Source of the DNA: JBOGXA01 sp050694175
GTDB lineage: Bacteria > Actinomycetota > CADDZG01 > WHSQ01
Reading direction: 5' to 3'
Length of the DNA stretch: 64,000 nucleotides
Assembly: GCA_050694175.1 (NCBI GenBank)
Contig: JBOGXA010000019.1
Location: 1 to 64,000, forward strand
Within the stretch, counting starts at the first letter, position 1; each line of letters begins with the position of its first letter. The position numbers and the translations under genes are program-made. The notes beneath the pieces were generated by a model that saw nothing but the letters and a program-made list of their open reading frames with translations, was not told the DNA's origin and did no database searches. Below are positions 34,182 to 44,500 of the stretch, piece by piece.

Positions 34182-35362
34182 GACTTCAAGAACCGCCTCA
34201 TGTGGATGTTGAGCAGAAGGCCCACGGCCACAAAGTTGGTGATGAGGCTCGAACCTCCGTAGGACACGAACGGCAGGGGGATGCCCGTGATCGGCATGAT
34301 CCCAAGCGTCATCCCAACATTGATGAACATCTGAAACGCCCACAGCGCGGCGACCCCCGCGGCCAGAAGCGTTCCAAACAGATCGCGCGCCATTGCCGAA
34401 ATGCGGAGGGCTCGCCAGATGAGAAGACCGAAGACGCCGAGGAGGGTTGCCGAGCCCATGAAGCCGAGCTGTTCCCCGACGGCCGTGAAGATGAAGTCGG
34501 TTTCCTGCTCGGGAACGAAAGCGAGTGATGTCTGCGTGTTTTCACCCCGCAGACCCTTTCCGCGCATGCCGCCGGATCCGATTGCGATCTTGGACTGCGT
34601 GAGGTTGTAGCCCTCGGATTGGACGTCGGGACTCGGATCCAGGAAAGCCGTGATGCGCTCGAGCTGGTAGTCGCGGATGAGATTGAACTGCATCGCGAAG
34701 AGGATCGCGACTATCCCCATGAAGCCGAGTGCGACGAAATGCCGGATGCGTGCGCCGGCGACGAGTAAGAGCGCGCCGAGCAGGGAAACGAGCACCATCA
34801 TCGTACCGAGGTCGGGTTCCAGGAAGATCAACAGCGACGGGATCGCCACGATGCCCACGGTGATAGCGACGTCGAGCCACCTGATCTCGCCCTTGCGTTC
34901 GGCCAGGAAAGCCGCCACCGCGATGATCACGGCGATCTTGGCGATCTCCGAGGGCTGCATCTGGAAGAACGCGAGGTTTATCCACCTCTTGGTTCCTCTG
35001 ACGTTCTCACCCAGAGGGCTCAGCACGACCACCAGAAGCAGCAGCGTCGCGCCGTAAACGATCGGAGCAAGACCGCGCAGATGGCGGTAGTCGAACATGC
35101 TGACGGCGAGGAGCACGGCCGCTCCTGCGACCGAGAAAATGAGCTGCCGTTTCATCAGGGTCGCGGGGTCCAGGCCCGCGTCCTCGAACGTCTGCGCGGT
35201 CGCCGAGAAGATCATCACCGCGCCGTAGGACGCGAGCGCGAGCGTGCACACGAGGAGTACGGGGTCGAGGTGGCGGATCGGAGCGCGCCTCGCCATGCGC
35301 GCCGAAATCGGCTCGCCCCCGATTCGATCTACCGCTTCTCCGAATATCCCCTGCGTATTCAT
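34178..35362 (-). CDS. rodA: Rod-shape glycosyltransferase RodA (SEDS family)
   Basis: A 394-residue multi-span SEDS protein that polymerises peptidoglycan glycan strands during elongation. Family marks are ILDPSPDVQSEGYNLTQSKIAIGSGG without the first three residues, GKGLRGENTQTSLAFVPEQ, DFIFTAVGEQLGF and the end GIPLPFVSYGGSSL. It partners with the PBP2 encoded just upstream (TGATG overlap). The ATG at 35360-35362 gives the expected cytoplasmic tail. Confidence 0.94.
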   Translation of the reverse strand: MNTQGIFGEAVDRIGGEPISARMARRAPIRHLDPVLLVCTLALASYGAVMIFSATAQTFEDAGLDPATLMKRQLIFSVAGAAVLLAVSMFDYRHLRGLAPIVYGATLLLLVVVLSPLGENVRGTKRWINLAFFQMQPSEIAKIAVIIAVAAFLAERKGEIRWLDVAITVGIVAIPSLLIFLEPDLGTMMVLVSLLGALLLVAGARIRHFVALGFMGIVAILFAMQFNLIRDYQLERITAFLDPSPDVQSEGYNLTQSKIAIGSGGMRGKGLRGENTQTSLAFVPEQETDFIFTAVGEQLGFMGSATLLGVFGLLIWRALRISAMARDLFGTLLAAGVAALWAFQMFINVGMTLGIMPITGIPLPFVSYGGSSLITNFVAVGLLLNIHMRRFLKS

Positions 35363-37395
35363 CAGCCCGACTCGTCCGTTCCGAGCCGTACGGTCGTCTC
35401 CTGGTCGATCTTGAATATGCCCTCGTAGATCTGGCGCGCGACGGGGGCCGCGCTTTCACCGCCGTGTCCCGCGCGATCGATGTAGACCGACACGACGTAC
35501 TGGGGATCGTCGGTGGGTGCGTACGAGATAAACCAGGCAAAGTTCTTCCCCGACTCGAGGCTCCCGATCTGCGCGGTTCCGGTCTTCCCGGCGACCGGAT
35601 ACTGGGCGAGCGGGAAGCCCGAGAACGCGCTGTAGGCGGTACCGGCGGGAGAGGACACGACCGCCTCGAGTCCCTGCCTCATCACCGACAGGGTCGTGTC
35701 GTCGAGCGGCAGGCGGTCGGCGATCTTCGTCTGGAACTCCCGTTCCAGTATCTGCTCGTTCTCGTTCTCCGGGTGCGGTACTCCGACTCCCTGCGCGACG
35801 CGCGGGACGACGACGTCGCCGCCGTTCGCGATCGCGGCGAAAGTAACGGCCATCTGGATCGGGCTCACGATGAGGTCGCCCTGCCCGATCGACATGTTGA
35901 CCGTGTAGCCCGGGTACCAGCCCCTCGGACACAGCGGCGTCTCCCAGTCCTGGGTCTCGCGATGGATGTACTCGCACCACTCCGCGTCCGGCACGCGCCC
36001 CGGCGTCTCGGCGGGCAGGTCGATGCCCGTCTCGTGGCCGAACCCTGCGAGTCGCATGTACTTCTGGAACCTCTCTGTCCCATCGCCCTGCGCGGCCCCC
36101 CACCGGTCCTCCATACGCGCCCCGAGCACGTAGTAGTAGGTGTCGCAGGACACCTCGAGCGACTTCGCCAGCGACATGTAGCCAAGATCCGCCGTCGTCC
36201 AGTTGTTGAACTCCTCTTTCCGGTAGACGAGGCTCGGATCGCAATCGATCGTCTCGAATGGCGAGACGACGCCGTTCGCGATGGCGGCCCCGGCGGTCAC
36301 GACCTTGAAGGTCGATCCGGGTGGGACGGCGGCCTGGATGGCTCGGTTGATGAGCGCGTCGTCATCGGGATTGTTCTTGGTCTTGGCCCCGAGCCGGTCC
36401 TGCTCCTTGAAGGACAGACCGTCGGCCAGGATCGACGGGTCGTAGCTCGGATAGGTCGCCGCCGCGACGACCTCCCCGGTGTTTGGGTCCATCACGACGG
36501 CCGCACCGCCGGGCGCGGAGTAGCGTGAGCGGGCCGCCATGATCCCGGCCTCGAGGGCTCGCTCCGTCAGTCGCTGGATGCGCGCGTCGAGCGACAGTAC
36601 GAGGTTCTTCCCGAGCTGCCCATCTCTGTTGGTGACCTCGCCGATGACCTCGTGGTCGGAGTTGACGACGACCCTGCGTATCCCAGGCTTCCCGCGCAGG
36701 TAGCGATCGTAGGTGAGCTCAACTCCGTTCTGCCCGACGATGTCGCCGGGCCCGTACCGGCGCCCCTTGAAGATGTCGTATTTGAGCTGCTCTTTGGTGA
36801 TCTCGTTCACGTAGCCGAGGATGTGGGCGGCAATGCGCCCCTGTGGGTACTCGCGCACGGAAAGCAATTCGATGCCGACGCCCGGCCAGTCCTCGGGATT
36901 CTCGGCGATCCTGGTCTGGGCCACTCGGTTTACGTCGTACGCGACCGGCACCGGTTTGTACGGCGACACAAGATCACTGCTCAGGCCGGCGCGGAGCTCG
37001 CGGCGCGTGCGGCGCAACTCCTTTTTGTTCTTGCGGTTCTCGACCAGAAGGAGCGCCAGCTTGCGCACCACGCGGCGTTGCTCGGCCGGCTCGTCGATTA
37101 TCTGACGGTCGACCGTTATGGCCAGTGATTGGCGGTTGGCGACGAGCACTCTGTGATTGCGATCGAAGATGGCACCGCGCTCGGGCTCGGAGTGCACCAC
37201 CCGGATGCGGTTCTCCCGCGCCAGCTGGCGGTAGTCCTCGGAGGCGAGCACCTGCAGGAACCACAGCCGCGAGTAAAGGGCCACGAACACGGCGACGACG
37301 AGGACGATCATCACCGCGAGCCGTAGCTTGACGCGATCCAGCCCAAAGGTGCCGGTGCCGGCGGGGGGAGGCGATGAGAAGAAATTCTTCACCAT
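35362..37395 (-). CDS. mrdA: Penicillin-binding protein 2 (class B transpeptidase)
   Basis: A 677-residue class B PBP that cross-links peptidoglycan with RodA. One membrane anchor lies at about 26-46. A PBP dimerisation domain precedes the transpeptidase. The active-site motifs are intact: STFK with Ser361 and Lys364, SCD at 416-418, and KTGTA at 604-608. A C-terminal YISYAP-like segment and CPRGWYP are also present. ATG 37393-37395 overlaps the mreD stop by 7 bases; the longer frame upstream runs into mreD. Confidence 0.95.
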   Translation of the reverse strand: MVKNFFSSPPPAGTGTFGLDRVKLRLAVMIVLVVAVFVALYSRLWFLQVLASEDYRQLARENRIRVVHSEPERGAIFDRNHRVLVANRQSLAITVDRQIIDEPAEQRRVVRKLALLLVENRKNKKELRRTRRELRAGLSSDLVSPYKPVPVAYDVNRVAQTRIAENPEDWPGVGIELLSVREYPQGRIAAHILGYVNEITKEQLKYDIFKGRRYGPGDIVGQNGVELTYDRYLRGKPGIRRVVVNSDHEVIGEVTNRDGQLGKNLVLSLDARIQRLTERALEAGIMAARSRYSAPGGAAVVMDPNTGEVVAAATYPSYDPSILADGLSFKEQDRLGAKTKNNPDDDALINRAIQAAVPPGSTFKVVTAGAAIANGVVSPFETIDCDPSLVYRKEEFNNWTTADLGYMSLAKSLEVSCDTYYYVLGARMEDRWGAAQGDGTERFQKYMRLAGFGHETGIDLPAETPGRVPDAEWCEYIHRETQDWETPLCPRGWYPGYTVNMSIGQGDLIVSPIQMAVTFAAIANGGDVVVPRVAQGVGVPHPENENEQILEREFQTKIADRLPLDDTTLSVMRQGLEAVVSSPAGTAYSAFSGFPLAQYPVAGKTGTAQIGSLESGKNFAWFISYAPTDDPQYVVSVYIDRAGHGGESAAPVARQIYEGIFKIDQETTVRLGTDESG

Positions 37396-37952
37396 CGATA
37401 GATCCTCTCGGGCCGGAACCGCTCTGCGACTCGGCGCACGGCCGGGAAGATGAACGGCGTCAACAGGGTGTTGTAGAGAACGACCAGCCCGGCGACCTTG
37501 GCGGTGAACGTCAGGCTCACCCACTGCTGGCCCATGATGATCGCGAGGGTCGCGTAGCTCATCTCTGCCGCCGCGGACGCCGCCGCTACCACGAGCACCG
37601 GGGTCCAGACCGAGTCGCCGACCGCGTACTTTCGGAAGCTGCCGACCCCGAAACCGATGAGGGTGTAGACGAGGGCATAGAGCCCGATGATCGACTCGGG
37701 AATCAGGAGATCCTGGAGCAGGCCCCCGAAGAAACCAACGACGAGACCCACACGCTCTCCGTCCGTGTAGGCGAGGCTGACGACCACCACCAGCAGGACC
37801 TGGGGGACGACCCCCAGGATGGTCGCCCTGGTCAGAAGGGTCGATTGCAGGGCGAAGGCAACGATCATCAGGGCGGCAACCGCCGCGACCCGGCCGATGC
37901 CGATGTCGGACAGCGCTCCGGGGGCCCGGATGTCCTTGGTCGAGATGCTCAT
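37389..37952 (-). CDS. mreD: Rod shape-determining protein MreD
   Basis: A 187-residue membrane protein with about five hydrophobic segments, in the standard mreC-mreD-PBP2 position. The segment GVVPQVLLVVVVSLAYTDG and FGGLLQDLL are typical. It belongs to the elongasome that links MreB filaments to wall synthases. I choose ATG 37950-37952, one base after the mreC stop. Confidence 0.88.
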   Translation of the reverse strand: MSISTKDIRAPGALSDIGIGRVAAVAALMIVAFALQSTLLTRATILGVVPQVLLVVVVSLAYTDGERVGLVVGFFGGLLQDLLIPESIIGLYALVYTLIGFGVGSFRKYAVGDSVWTPVLVVAAASAAAEMSYATLAIIMGQQWVSLTFTAKVAGLVVLYNTLLTPFIFPAVRRVAERFRPERIYRW

Positions 37953-37953
37953 C

Positions 37954-38820
37954 TCATCTCTTCTCCTGCGCCTCAAGCTTCGGACCGCTTTCGATCAGGA
38001 CCATCACGAAATCGAGCGAGGTGAAATCGACGTAGGGATCGACCTCGATGTCCTGCTGTGCCGCGGCCGTATTGGTGCCCACGTGGGTGACGGTGCCGAT
38101 CGGGATGTTGGGCGGGAAGATGCCCTCGTTGTAATTGGAGGTGACGACCTCGTCGCCCTCGTCGACCTCAATGGCGGGATCGACGAAGTCGAAGGAGAAT
38201 GGCTGGCCCGCACCGTGGCCCTGTATCGAGCCGCTCACGTCACGCGATCCCTGAACGGTTGCATCGGCGGCGCCTTTGGGATCGATCAGAAGAAGGACCG
38301 TCGCAGTCCCCCCGCGCGTCTCGATGACTTTGCCCGCGAGACCTTCCGGGGTCATAACCGCCATGTCCTCACGGAGGCCGTGATCGCTGCCCTTGTCGAT
38401 GGTCACGAACCAGCGGTAGTTCGAGGGTGGGCGCGAGATGACCTCGGCGTGGACGCGCTCCATGCTCACGTACGACTCGTGGAGAGCCAGTTGATCCCGC
38501 AGCTCCGCGTTCTCCGTCTCGACTGAGTCGGCCTCGGTGATGCGCTCGGACATCTCGGTGTTCTCGGCCTCGAGGCGGGCATTGTCGCTGCGGAGGTCGC
38601 CGAGGTCCGCGAGCGAGGAAAAGAAATCACCGACCGGCTCGAACACCGTCGAGAAGCCGCGCTGAATGGGATCGACGATCGCGGCGGATATGTCCTTGGC
38701 CCGGTCGAGCGGACCGCCCTCACCCTGGCGAAAGTCGAGGGTGATCAGAGCTATGCATAGTCCGAGAAAGACGACCAGCAACAGCCGTCCTCGCCCGGTT
38801 CGGCGATACATGCGATGCAA
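37954..38820 (-). CDS. mreC: Rod shape-determining protein MreC
   Basis: A 288-residue single-pass membrane protein. The anchor lies at about 12-30, a coiled coil at about 65-105 (LADLGDLRSDNARLEAEN), then the MreC beta domains (VISRPPSNYRWFVTIDKGSDHG). It organises PBP2 and RodA outside the membrane. It is separated from mreB by a 216-base gap with GC-rich hairpins such as GCCCCC/GGGGGC near 38930-38952, so mreCD may have their own promoter or be partly attenuated. Confidence 0.93.
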   Translation of the reverse strand: MHRMYRRTGRGRLLLVVFLGLCIALITLDFRQGEGGPLDRAKDISAAIVDPIQRGFSTVFEPVGDFFSSLADLGDLRSDNARLEAENTEMSERITEADSVETENAELRDQLALHESYVSMERVHAEVISRPPSNYRWFVTIDKGSDHGLREDMAVMTPEGLAGKVIETRGGTATVLLLIDPKGAADATVQGSRDVSGSIQGHGAGQPFSFDFVDPAIEVDEGDEVVTSNYNEGIFPPNIPIGTVTHVGTNTAAAQQDIEVDPYVDFTSLDFVMVLIESGPKLEAQEKR

Positions 38821-39036
38821 AACCTCATTGCCCTGTCGGCAAGCTTTTTGGCAGCCTCATCCGCCGGCTCACGCGAACCCTAGGCCCACGATGGCGGATC
38901 GGCGAGCGCGCCAACTCCGCGCTCCCGTGCCCCCTCCTGTTCAGGGGGCCGGGCCGCCCCGTCGGCCACCACTGTAGCGGTTCTTCGCGATTCGCGCGAT
39001 GGGTGGATAGTGCCCGATTAGGCCCTTTTCGACGGG

Positions 39037-40068
39037 TCAGTGCCGGGTCGACGAGATCAGGACCCGCTTGAGGGACTCGAACTCCTCGAGACACTTGCCC
39101 GAGCCGATGGCGACCGCAAACAGCGGATCCTCGGCAATGTGGATGGGCATCCCCGTCTCGTGCTTGAGCCGCTCGTCTAGTCCCTTGAGCAGGGAGCCGC
39201 CGCCGGCGAGCACTATGCCTTTGTCCATGATGTCGGCGGCGAGCTCGGGCGGTGTCTTGTCCAGTGAGTTCTTGACCGCGTCGACGATCGCGTTGACGGG
39301 CTCTTCTATGGCGCGACGGATTTCCTCTGCCGACACGATGATCGTCTTCGGCAACCCGCTCACGAGATCGCGTCCGCGTATCTCCGCCTGCTGTTCTTCG
39401 GGCAGGGGGAATGCCGACGCAATCGCCATCTTGATCTCTTCGGCGGTTCGCTCGCCGAGCATCAACGAGTACTCCTTCTTGATGTAGTTGATGATTGCCT
39501 CGTCGAGCTCGTCGCCACCGATGCGAATTGATTGACTGGTGACGATTCCACCGAGCGACACGACCGCAACCTCCGTCGTTCCTCCCCCGATGTCGACGAC
39601 CATGTTGCCCGTCGGCTCGTGCACGGGCAGTCCCGCGCCAATGGCTGCGGCCATGGGCTCTTCGATGATGTAGGCGCTGCGCGCGCCGGCACTGATGGTT
39701 GCTTCTTCGACCGCGCGCTGTTCGACACCGGTGATGCCCGATGGTACGCAAACGACCACGCGCGGTTTCGCGAGAAAGCTGCGGCGATGAACTTTCTGGA
39801 TGAAGTAACGCAGCATCTTCTCCGTCACGTCGAAATCTGCGATGACGCCGTCGGCCAGAGGCCTGATCGCGACGATGTGAGCGGGGGTCCTGCCGATCAT
39901 GCGCTTTGCCTCCGCCCCGACCGCCAGGATCGCTCCCGACTTCGTGTTGATGGCGACGACCGACGGTTCGTTCAGAACGATTCCGCGACCGCGCACGTAC
40001 ACGAGCGTGTTGGCCGTCCCGAGATCGACGGCCATGTCCCGTCCAATGAACTGAAACATGCTGTCCAT
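39037..40068 (-). CDS. mreB: Rod shape-determining actin homolog MreB
   Basis: A 343-residue actin-like ATPase that forms membrane filaments guiding lateral wall growth. The phosphate loop DLGTANTLVY is at 15-24, with VVDIGGGTTEVAVVS and IVLAGGGSLLKGLDERL as further ATP-site motifs. The N-terminus MFQFIGRDMAVDLG is typical; the first ATG may be three codons earlier than needed. Its presence, with RodA/PBP2, predicts a rod-shaped cell. Confidence 0.97.
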   Translation of the reverse strand: MDSMFQFIGRDMAVDLGTANTLVYVRGRGIVLNEPSVVAINTKSGAILAVGAEAKRMIGRTPAHIVAIRPLADGVIADFDVTEKMLRYFIQKVHRRSFLAKPRVVVCVPSGITGVEQRAVEEATISAGARSAYIIEEPMAAAIGAGLPVHEPTGNMVVDIGGGTTEVAVVSLGGIVTSQSIRIGGDELDEAIINYIKKEYSLMLGERTAEEIKMAIASAFPLPEEQQAEIRGRDLVSGLPKTIIVSAEEIRRAIEEPVNAIVDAVKNSLDKTPPELAADIMDKGIVLAGGGSLLKGLDERLKHETGMPIHIAEDPLFAVAIGSGKCLEEFESLKRVLISSTRH

Positions 40069-40113
40069 GTGGCGCTCCCGTTGCGCTTGTTGTGACTTGT
40101 GGTGACTCTGAGG

Positions 40114-40521
40114 TTATCCGAAGAACAGGTTGATCTCGCGCTCGGCCGATTCCGGGGAATCGGACCCGTGCACGATGTTCTCCGTGATCACGGTAGCAAA
40201 GTCCCCCCGGATGGAACCAGGGGCGGCGTCCAGGGGATTCGTATCGCCCATGAGCTGGCGCATGCCGGTCACCGCGTCGGATCCCTCCACCACCATCGCC
40301 ACGACGGGTCCGGAAGTGATGAAGTCGACCAGTTCCGCAAAGAATGGCTTGTCGGCGTGCTCGGCGTAGTGCCTCCTGGCAAGGGACTCGTCGATGGTGA
40401 GGAACCGCAGCTCGCGTATCTCGAGCCCCTTGGCCTCTATGCGCCGGATGACCTCCCCCACCAGCCGGCGCCGCACGCCGTCGGGCTTGACCATCACGAA
40501 CGTCTGTTGCACGTCGGCCAC
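40114..40521 (-). CDS. ndk: Nucleoside diphosphate kinase
   Basis: A 135-residue enzyme that passes phosphate from ATP to other NDPs through a phospho-His. The active-site motif NIVHGSDSPESA carries the catalytic His; TFVMVKPDGV and MQLMGDTNP-like GMRQLMGDTNP are also intact. It starts at GTG. It lies between folC and mreB, as in other actinobacteria. Confidence 0.97.
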   Translation of the reverse strand: MADVQQTFVMVKPDGVRRRLVGEVIRRIEAKGLEIRELRFLTIDESLARRHYAEHADKPFFAELVDFITSGPVVAMVVEGSDAVTGMRQLMGDTNPLDAAPGSIRGDFATVITENIVHGSDSPESAEREINLFFG

Positions 40522-40534
40522 CGTTACCTCCCTG

Positions 40535-41860
40535 TCAGATCATCTCGGAGTCAGGGTCGCCCAGCAGATACGTTCGCGCCTCACCTACGACGTAGTGGGA
40601 CCCCGTGACGCACACTATCTCGCCGGCCTCCGCGACCGCGAGGGCGTGCTCGACCGCCTCACTCACTTTGTCGACAACCGTGCAATCGAGCCCGAGCTCG
40701 CGCGCCGATTTTTCGAGCTCGTCGGTCGGGACCGACCGCACCGTCGCCGCGCTGGTCGCCACGATCGTGCATGGCACTCGCGTGAGCTCGGTCAACATCC
40801 CCCGATGATCCTTGTCCCCCAAGATGCCGACGACGATCACAGCGCGGTCGAACGCGATTTCCTCAACAAGGCTCGACACGAGCGCAGACATCCCGTCGGG
40901 ATTGTGCGCAACATCGAGCACCACGGCCGGGTCCGCGCCCTCGCCGCGCAGGGTCTCGAATCGGGCCGGCACCATCGTGGCCGCGAACCCATCCTTGACG
41001 ACCTCGTCTCCGAGGCTCCCGGCGGGAAGGAATTCGAGCACCGACTGCAGCGCCATTGCTGCGTTCGTTCCTTGGTGGCTGCCGTGCAAAGGAAGAAACA
41101 GTTCCTCGTAAGTGCGGTCGCGTGCCGCGACCGTAAGGTATCGACCTCCCACGGCCACTCGATTCAGCTCGACCTCGAAGTCACGACCGATCTCGACCAG
41201 CCGAGAGTCACACTCGTCTGCCGCGGCGGCGATGACCTCGACTACGTCAGGTCTCCTCTCTCCCGTCACGGAGGTGCAGCCGGGCTTGATGATGCCCGCT
41301 TTCTCGAGCGCAATGGTCCGGCGATCCGTCCCGAGCAACCCGGTGTGGTCGAGACCTATGTTGGTCACGACCGCCACCGGCGCGGGGACAACGTTGGTCG
41401 CATCCCACCGGCCTCCGAGACCCACCTCGACCACCATCGCCTCGAGTGGTGCCTCAGCGGCCCACAGGAAAAACATGCCAGTCAGGATCTCGAAGAACGT
41501 GAGCGACTCCCCCACCGACCTCTCGACGTGGCGCACGAATGGAATCAGATGATCGAACAGGTCGCCGAACTCGTCCTTCGGTATCGGCTCCCCAGCGAGA
41601 GCGATGCGTTCCCTGATCGTTTGGAGATGTGGGGATGTGTAGGTACCGGTGCGGAGCCCGGCGGATTCCAAGAGTGCGGCCGCGATGCGAGCCGTCGACG
41701 TCTTTCCGTTCGTGCCTGTGATGTGGATCGCCGGGACCGAGGCTTCCGGGTGATTCAGCGCCTCGCACAGTGCTTCGATCCGGTGCAACGAGGGAGCCAT
41801 CGATTTCATCGCGTCGATGCCCAAAGAATTGAGGTAGGCCACGGCCTCGGGGTAGCTCAT
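40535..41860 (-). CDS. folC: Folylpolyglutamate/dihydrofolate synthase
   Basis: A 441-residue ATP-dependent ligase that adds Glu to dihydropteroate and folates. The P-loop HITGTNGKTST is at about 46-56 and the folate-type motif TYTSPHLQTIRERI follows. VGLGGRWDATNV and GLDHTGLLG complete the Mur-ligase-like core, with VLDVAHNPDG in the C-terminal domain. It lies three bases after valS, so the two are coupled. Confidence 0.95.
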   Translation of the reverse strand: MSYPEAVAYLNSLGIDAMKSMAPSLHRIEALCEALNHPEASVPAIHITGTNGKTSTARIAAALLESAGLRTGTYTSPHLQTIRERIALAGEPIPKDEFGDLFDHLIPFVRHVERSVGESLTFFEILTGMFFLWAAEAPLEAMVVEVGLGGRWDATNVVPAPVAVVTNIGLDHTGLLGTDRRTIALEKAGIIKPGCTSVTGERRPDVVEVIAAAADECDSRLVEIGRDFEVELNRVAVGGRYLTVAARDRTYEELFLPLHGSHQGTNAAMALQSVLEFLPAGSLGDEVVKDGFAATMVPARFETLRGEGADPAVVLDVAHNPDGMSALVSSLVEEIAFDRAVIVVGILGDKDHRGMLTELTRVPCTIVATSAATVRSVPTDELEKSARELGLDCTVVDKVSEAVEHALAVAEAGEIVCVTGSHYVVGEARTYLLGDPDSEMI

Positions 41861-41863
41861 GCC

Positions 41864-44500
41864 CTACCGGCCGAGGCTCTGGAGTTGCTCTTCGAGCTTC
41901 TCCTTCGACGATTGCGCGGCGTGCAGCTTGCTGCGCTCCTTCTCGACCACAGGCCCCGGCGCTTTGGAGACGAACTCGTCGTTGGCCAGCTTCGCCTCGG
42001 CGCGGGCGATGTCCTCCTCGGCCGCCGCTATCTTCTTGGTGAGGCGCCGGCGCTCAACGTCCACATCGACAACGCCCCCGAGATCGATCGCTGCTTCGAT
42101 CCCGGTCTCCGTGATCGACCGCGCCTTCCCGTCCGCGTCCGCACGAAGTCGGTCGAGGATCTCCAAAGAGGACAGCCTGGCCAGAACAATGATCCTCTCG
42201 TGGAGATCGGAGATCTCATCTACATGCGCTCCGGCTCCGACCACCGCCGGCACGCGCTGTGATTGCGCGATGTCGTGGTCGACTTTGATGGACCGCAGGG
42301 TCCGGACCAGATCCTGTAAGCGATGCAGCGCGGCTTCCGCCTGGGGATCGGTTCTGTCCTCGGCCCGCGGCCATGCCCCCACCATGATCGACTCCCGGTC
42401 GGGATGCAGAAGTGCCCACAGCTCGTCTGTGATGAACGGCATGGCGGGGTGGAGCAGCCGGAGGATGTTGTCGAGAACGTGGAGCAAGACGGCCTTGGCG
42501 GTCGCGTCGTCGTCTCCCCCCAACCTCATCTTGGCAAGCTCGATGTACCAGTCGCAATACTCACTCCAGATGAAGCTGTGCAGTGAGCGCATTGCCTCCG
42601 ACACGTTGAATCGCGCGACGGCATCATCGACCTCACGAATTGTGCGGTTCAAACGCGAGAGGATCCAGCGATCCTCCACCGACATGTGCTCGGCGCCATC
42701 GAGCCCAGGCCGCTCGTCGCCCAGAGACATCAATACGAAGCGGGTCGCATTCCAGAGCTTGTTGGCGAAATTGCGAGCCCCCTCGATGCGATCCTCCGAC
42801 ACATTCATATCGGCACCCGGCACAGCCTGGAACATCAGTGCGAACCGAAGAGCGTCGGTCCCATAACGATCGATCATTTCGAGTGGATCGATGACGTTGC
42901 CGAGGGACTTCGACATCTTCTTGCCCTCGAAGTCGCGGACGATTCCGTGTATGAAAACCTTCTCGAACGGGACGGCTCCCATCGCGTAGAGGCCCGACAT
43001 GATCATGCGGGCAACCCACAGGTAGAGGATCTCGTAACCCGTGACGAGCACAGTTGTCGGGTAGAAATAGGCGAGGTCATCGGTCGCGTCGGGCCAGCCA
43101 AGGGTCGAGAACGGCCACAGCTGGGACGAGAACCACGTGTCGAGCACGTCGGGGTCCTGTCGCAGGTCGCTCGAACGGCAGTGAGGGCACTCGGTCGGAT
43201 CCTCGAGTGATGCGAAGGTCTCGCCACAGGCGTCGCAGTACCACACGGGGATCCGGTGTCCCCACCAGATCTGACGGGATATGCACCAGTCGCGGATGTT
43301 TCCCATCCAATCGAGATACGCCTTCGTGAACCGTGAGGGAACGATCTCTATGCGACCAGCGGCAACCGCCTCGATCGCCGGTTCGGCCAGCTTCTCCATC
43401 TTCACGAACCACTGCTCCGACAACCATGGCTCGATCTCGGTCCCGCACCGATAGCAGTGCCCGACCGCGTGCACGTACGGGCGCTCGATCTTCTCGACCA
43501 GCCCTAGTTCCTGCAGCCTGTGGAGCACTTCCTGGCGTGCCTCGTACCGGTCGCGGCCCCGAAACTCGCCCCCGTTCTCGTTGATACGAGCCTGCTCGTC
43601 GAGGATGTTGACGACCTCGAGTCCGGCGCGCTCCCCCATCTCGAAGTCGAGGGGATCGTGCGCGGGCGTCCCCTTCACGGCCCCCGTCCCAAACTCAATA
43701 TCAACGGCGGCGTCGGAGACCACGGGCATGTCTCGCTCGGGGAAGAAGGGGTGCTTCACCCTCTTTCCAACGAACTCCCTGTAGCGCTCGTCATCGGGGT
43801 GAACGAAGACGCCGGTATCTCCGAGCATCGTCTCTACCCGGGTCGTTGCGACGGGGATCGCCCCCGATCCGTCCGTCAGCTCATACCTGAACGTCACAAG
43901 CTCGCCTGCGACGTCTTCGTGTTCGACTTCGATGTCAGAGAGAGCGGTCATGCAACGAGGGCACCAGTTGATGATCCTCAACCCACGGTATATGAGGTCG
44001 TCCTCGAACCACTTGACAAAGATGGTTCGGACCGCGCGCGACAGCCCTTCATCCATCGTGAACCGTTCGCGCGTCCAATCGCACGAGTCGCCCAACCGGC
44101 GCATCTGGTTGGTCATGAGGTCGCCGTACTGTTCCCTCCACTCCCACACGCGCTCGACGAACTTCTCCCGCCCAAGCTCGTCGCGTCCGACGCCCTGTTT
44201 GGCGAGCTCGCGCTCCACCACGTTCTGGGTTGCGATGCCCGCGTGATCCGTTCCCGGCACCCACAGGGCCTCGAACCCGCGCATGCGTGCTATTCGGATC
44301 AGAAAGTCCTGCAATGTGTGGTCGAGCGCGTGCCCAATGTGAAGCGCTCCCGTGATGTTCGGAGGGGGAAGAACGATCACATATGGAGTGCGGTCGGACC
44401 TGGGCGTGGCGCCGAAGAACCCCTGCTCCTCCCACAGGGCATACCGGCGCGACTCGATCTCCCGCGGCTCATAAACGGTCGAGAGCTCCGAAGTCATCAA
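41864..44500 (-). CDS. valS: Valyl-tRNA synthetase
   Basis: An 878-residue class I synthetase. The signature PPPNITGALHIGHAL places HIGH at 54-57 and GKKMSKSLGN is near residue 526. The editing domain and a C-terminal coiled coil (RRLTKKIAAAEEDIARAEAKL) are present. Its first codons overlap the DUF3352 stop (ATGA), so no T-box leader can exist. It heads the valS-folC-ndk-mre run. Confidence 0.97.
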   Translation of the reverse strand: MMTSELSTVYEPREIESRRYALWEEQGFFGATPRSDRTPYVIVLPPPNITGALHIGHALDHTLQDFLIRIARMRGFEALWVPGTDHAGIATQNVVERELAKQGVGRDELGREKFVERVWEWREQYGDLMTNQMRRLGDSCDWTRERFTMDEGLSRAVRTIFVKWFEDDLIYRGLRIINWCPRCMTALSDIEVEHEDVAGELVTFRYELTDGSGAIPVATTRVETMLGDTGVFVHPDDERYREFVGKRVKHPFFPERDMPVVSDAAVDIEFGTGAVKGTPAHDPLDFEMGERAGLEVVNILDEQARINENGGEFRGRDRYEARQEVLHRLQELGLVEKIERPYVHAVGHCYRCGTEIEPWLSEQWFVKMEKLAEPAIEAVAAGRIEIVPSRFTKAYLDWMGNIRDWCISRQIWWGHRIPVWYCDACGETFASLEDPTECPHCRSSDLRQDPDVLDTWFSSQLWPFSTLGWPDATDDLAYFYPTTVLVTGYEILYLWVARMIMSGLYAMGAVPFEKVFIHGIVRDFEGKKMSKSLGNVIDPLEMIDRYGTDALRFALMFQAVPGADMNVSEDRIEGARNFANKLWNATRFVLMSLGDERPGLDGAEHMSVEDRWILSRLNRTIREVDDAVARFNVSEAMRSLHSFIWSEYCDWYIELAKMRLGGDDDATAKAVLLHVLDNILRLLHPAMPFITDELWALLHPDRESIMVGAWPRAEDRTDPQAEAALHRLQDLVRTLRSIKVDHDIAQSQRVPAVVGAGAHVDEISDLHERIIVLARLSSLEILDRLRADADGKARSITETGIEAAIDLGGVVDVDVERRRLTKKIAAAEEDIARAEAKLANDEFVSKAPGPVVEKERSKLHAAQSSKEKLEEQLQSLGR

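Noticed and set aside
40394..42262. A 622-residue plus-strand open frame opposite ndk and folC
   Set aside because: It is antisense to two clear genes. Its translation shows no family motif. High GC content makes long empty frames common.
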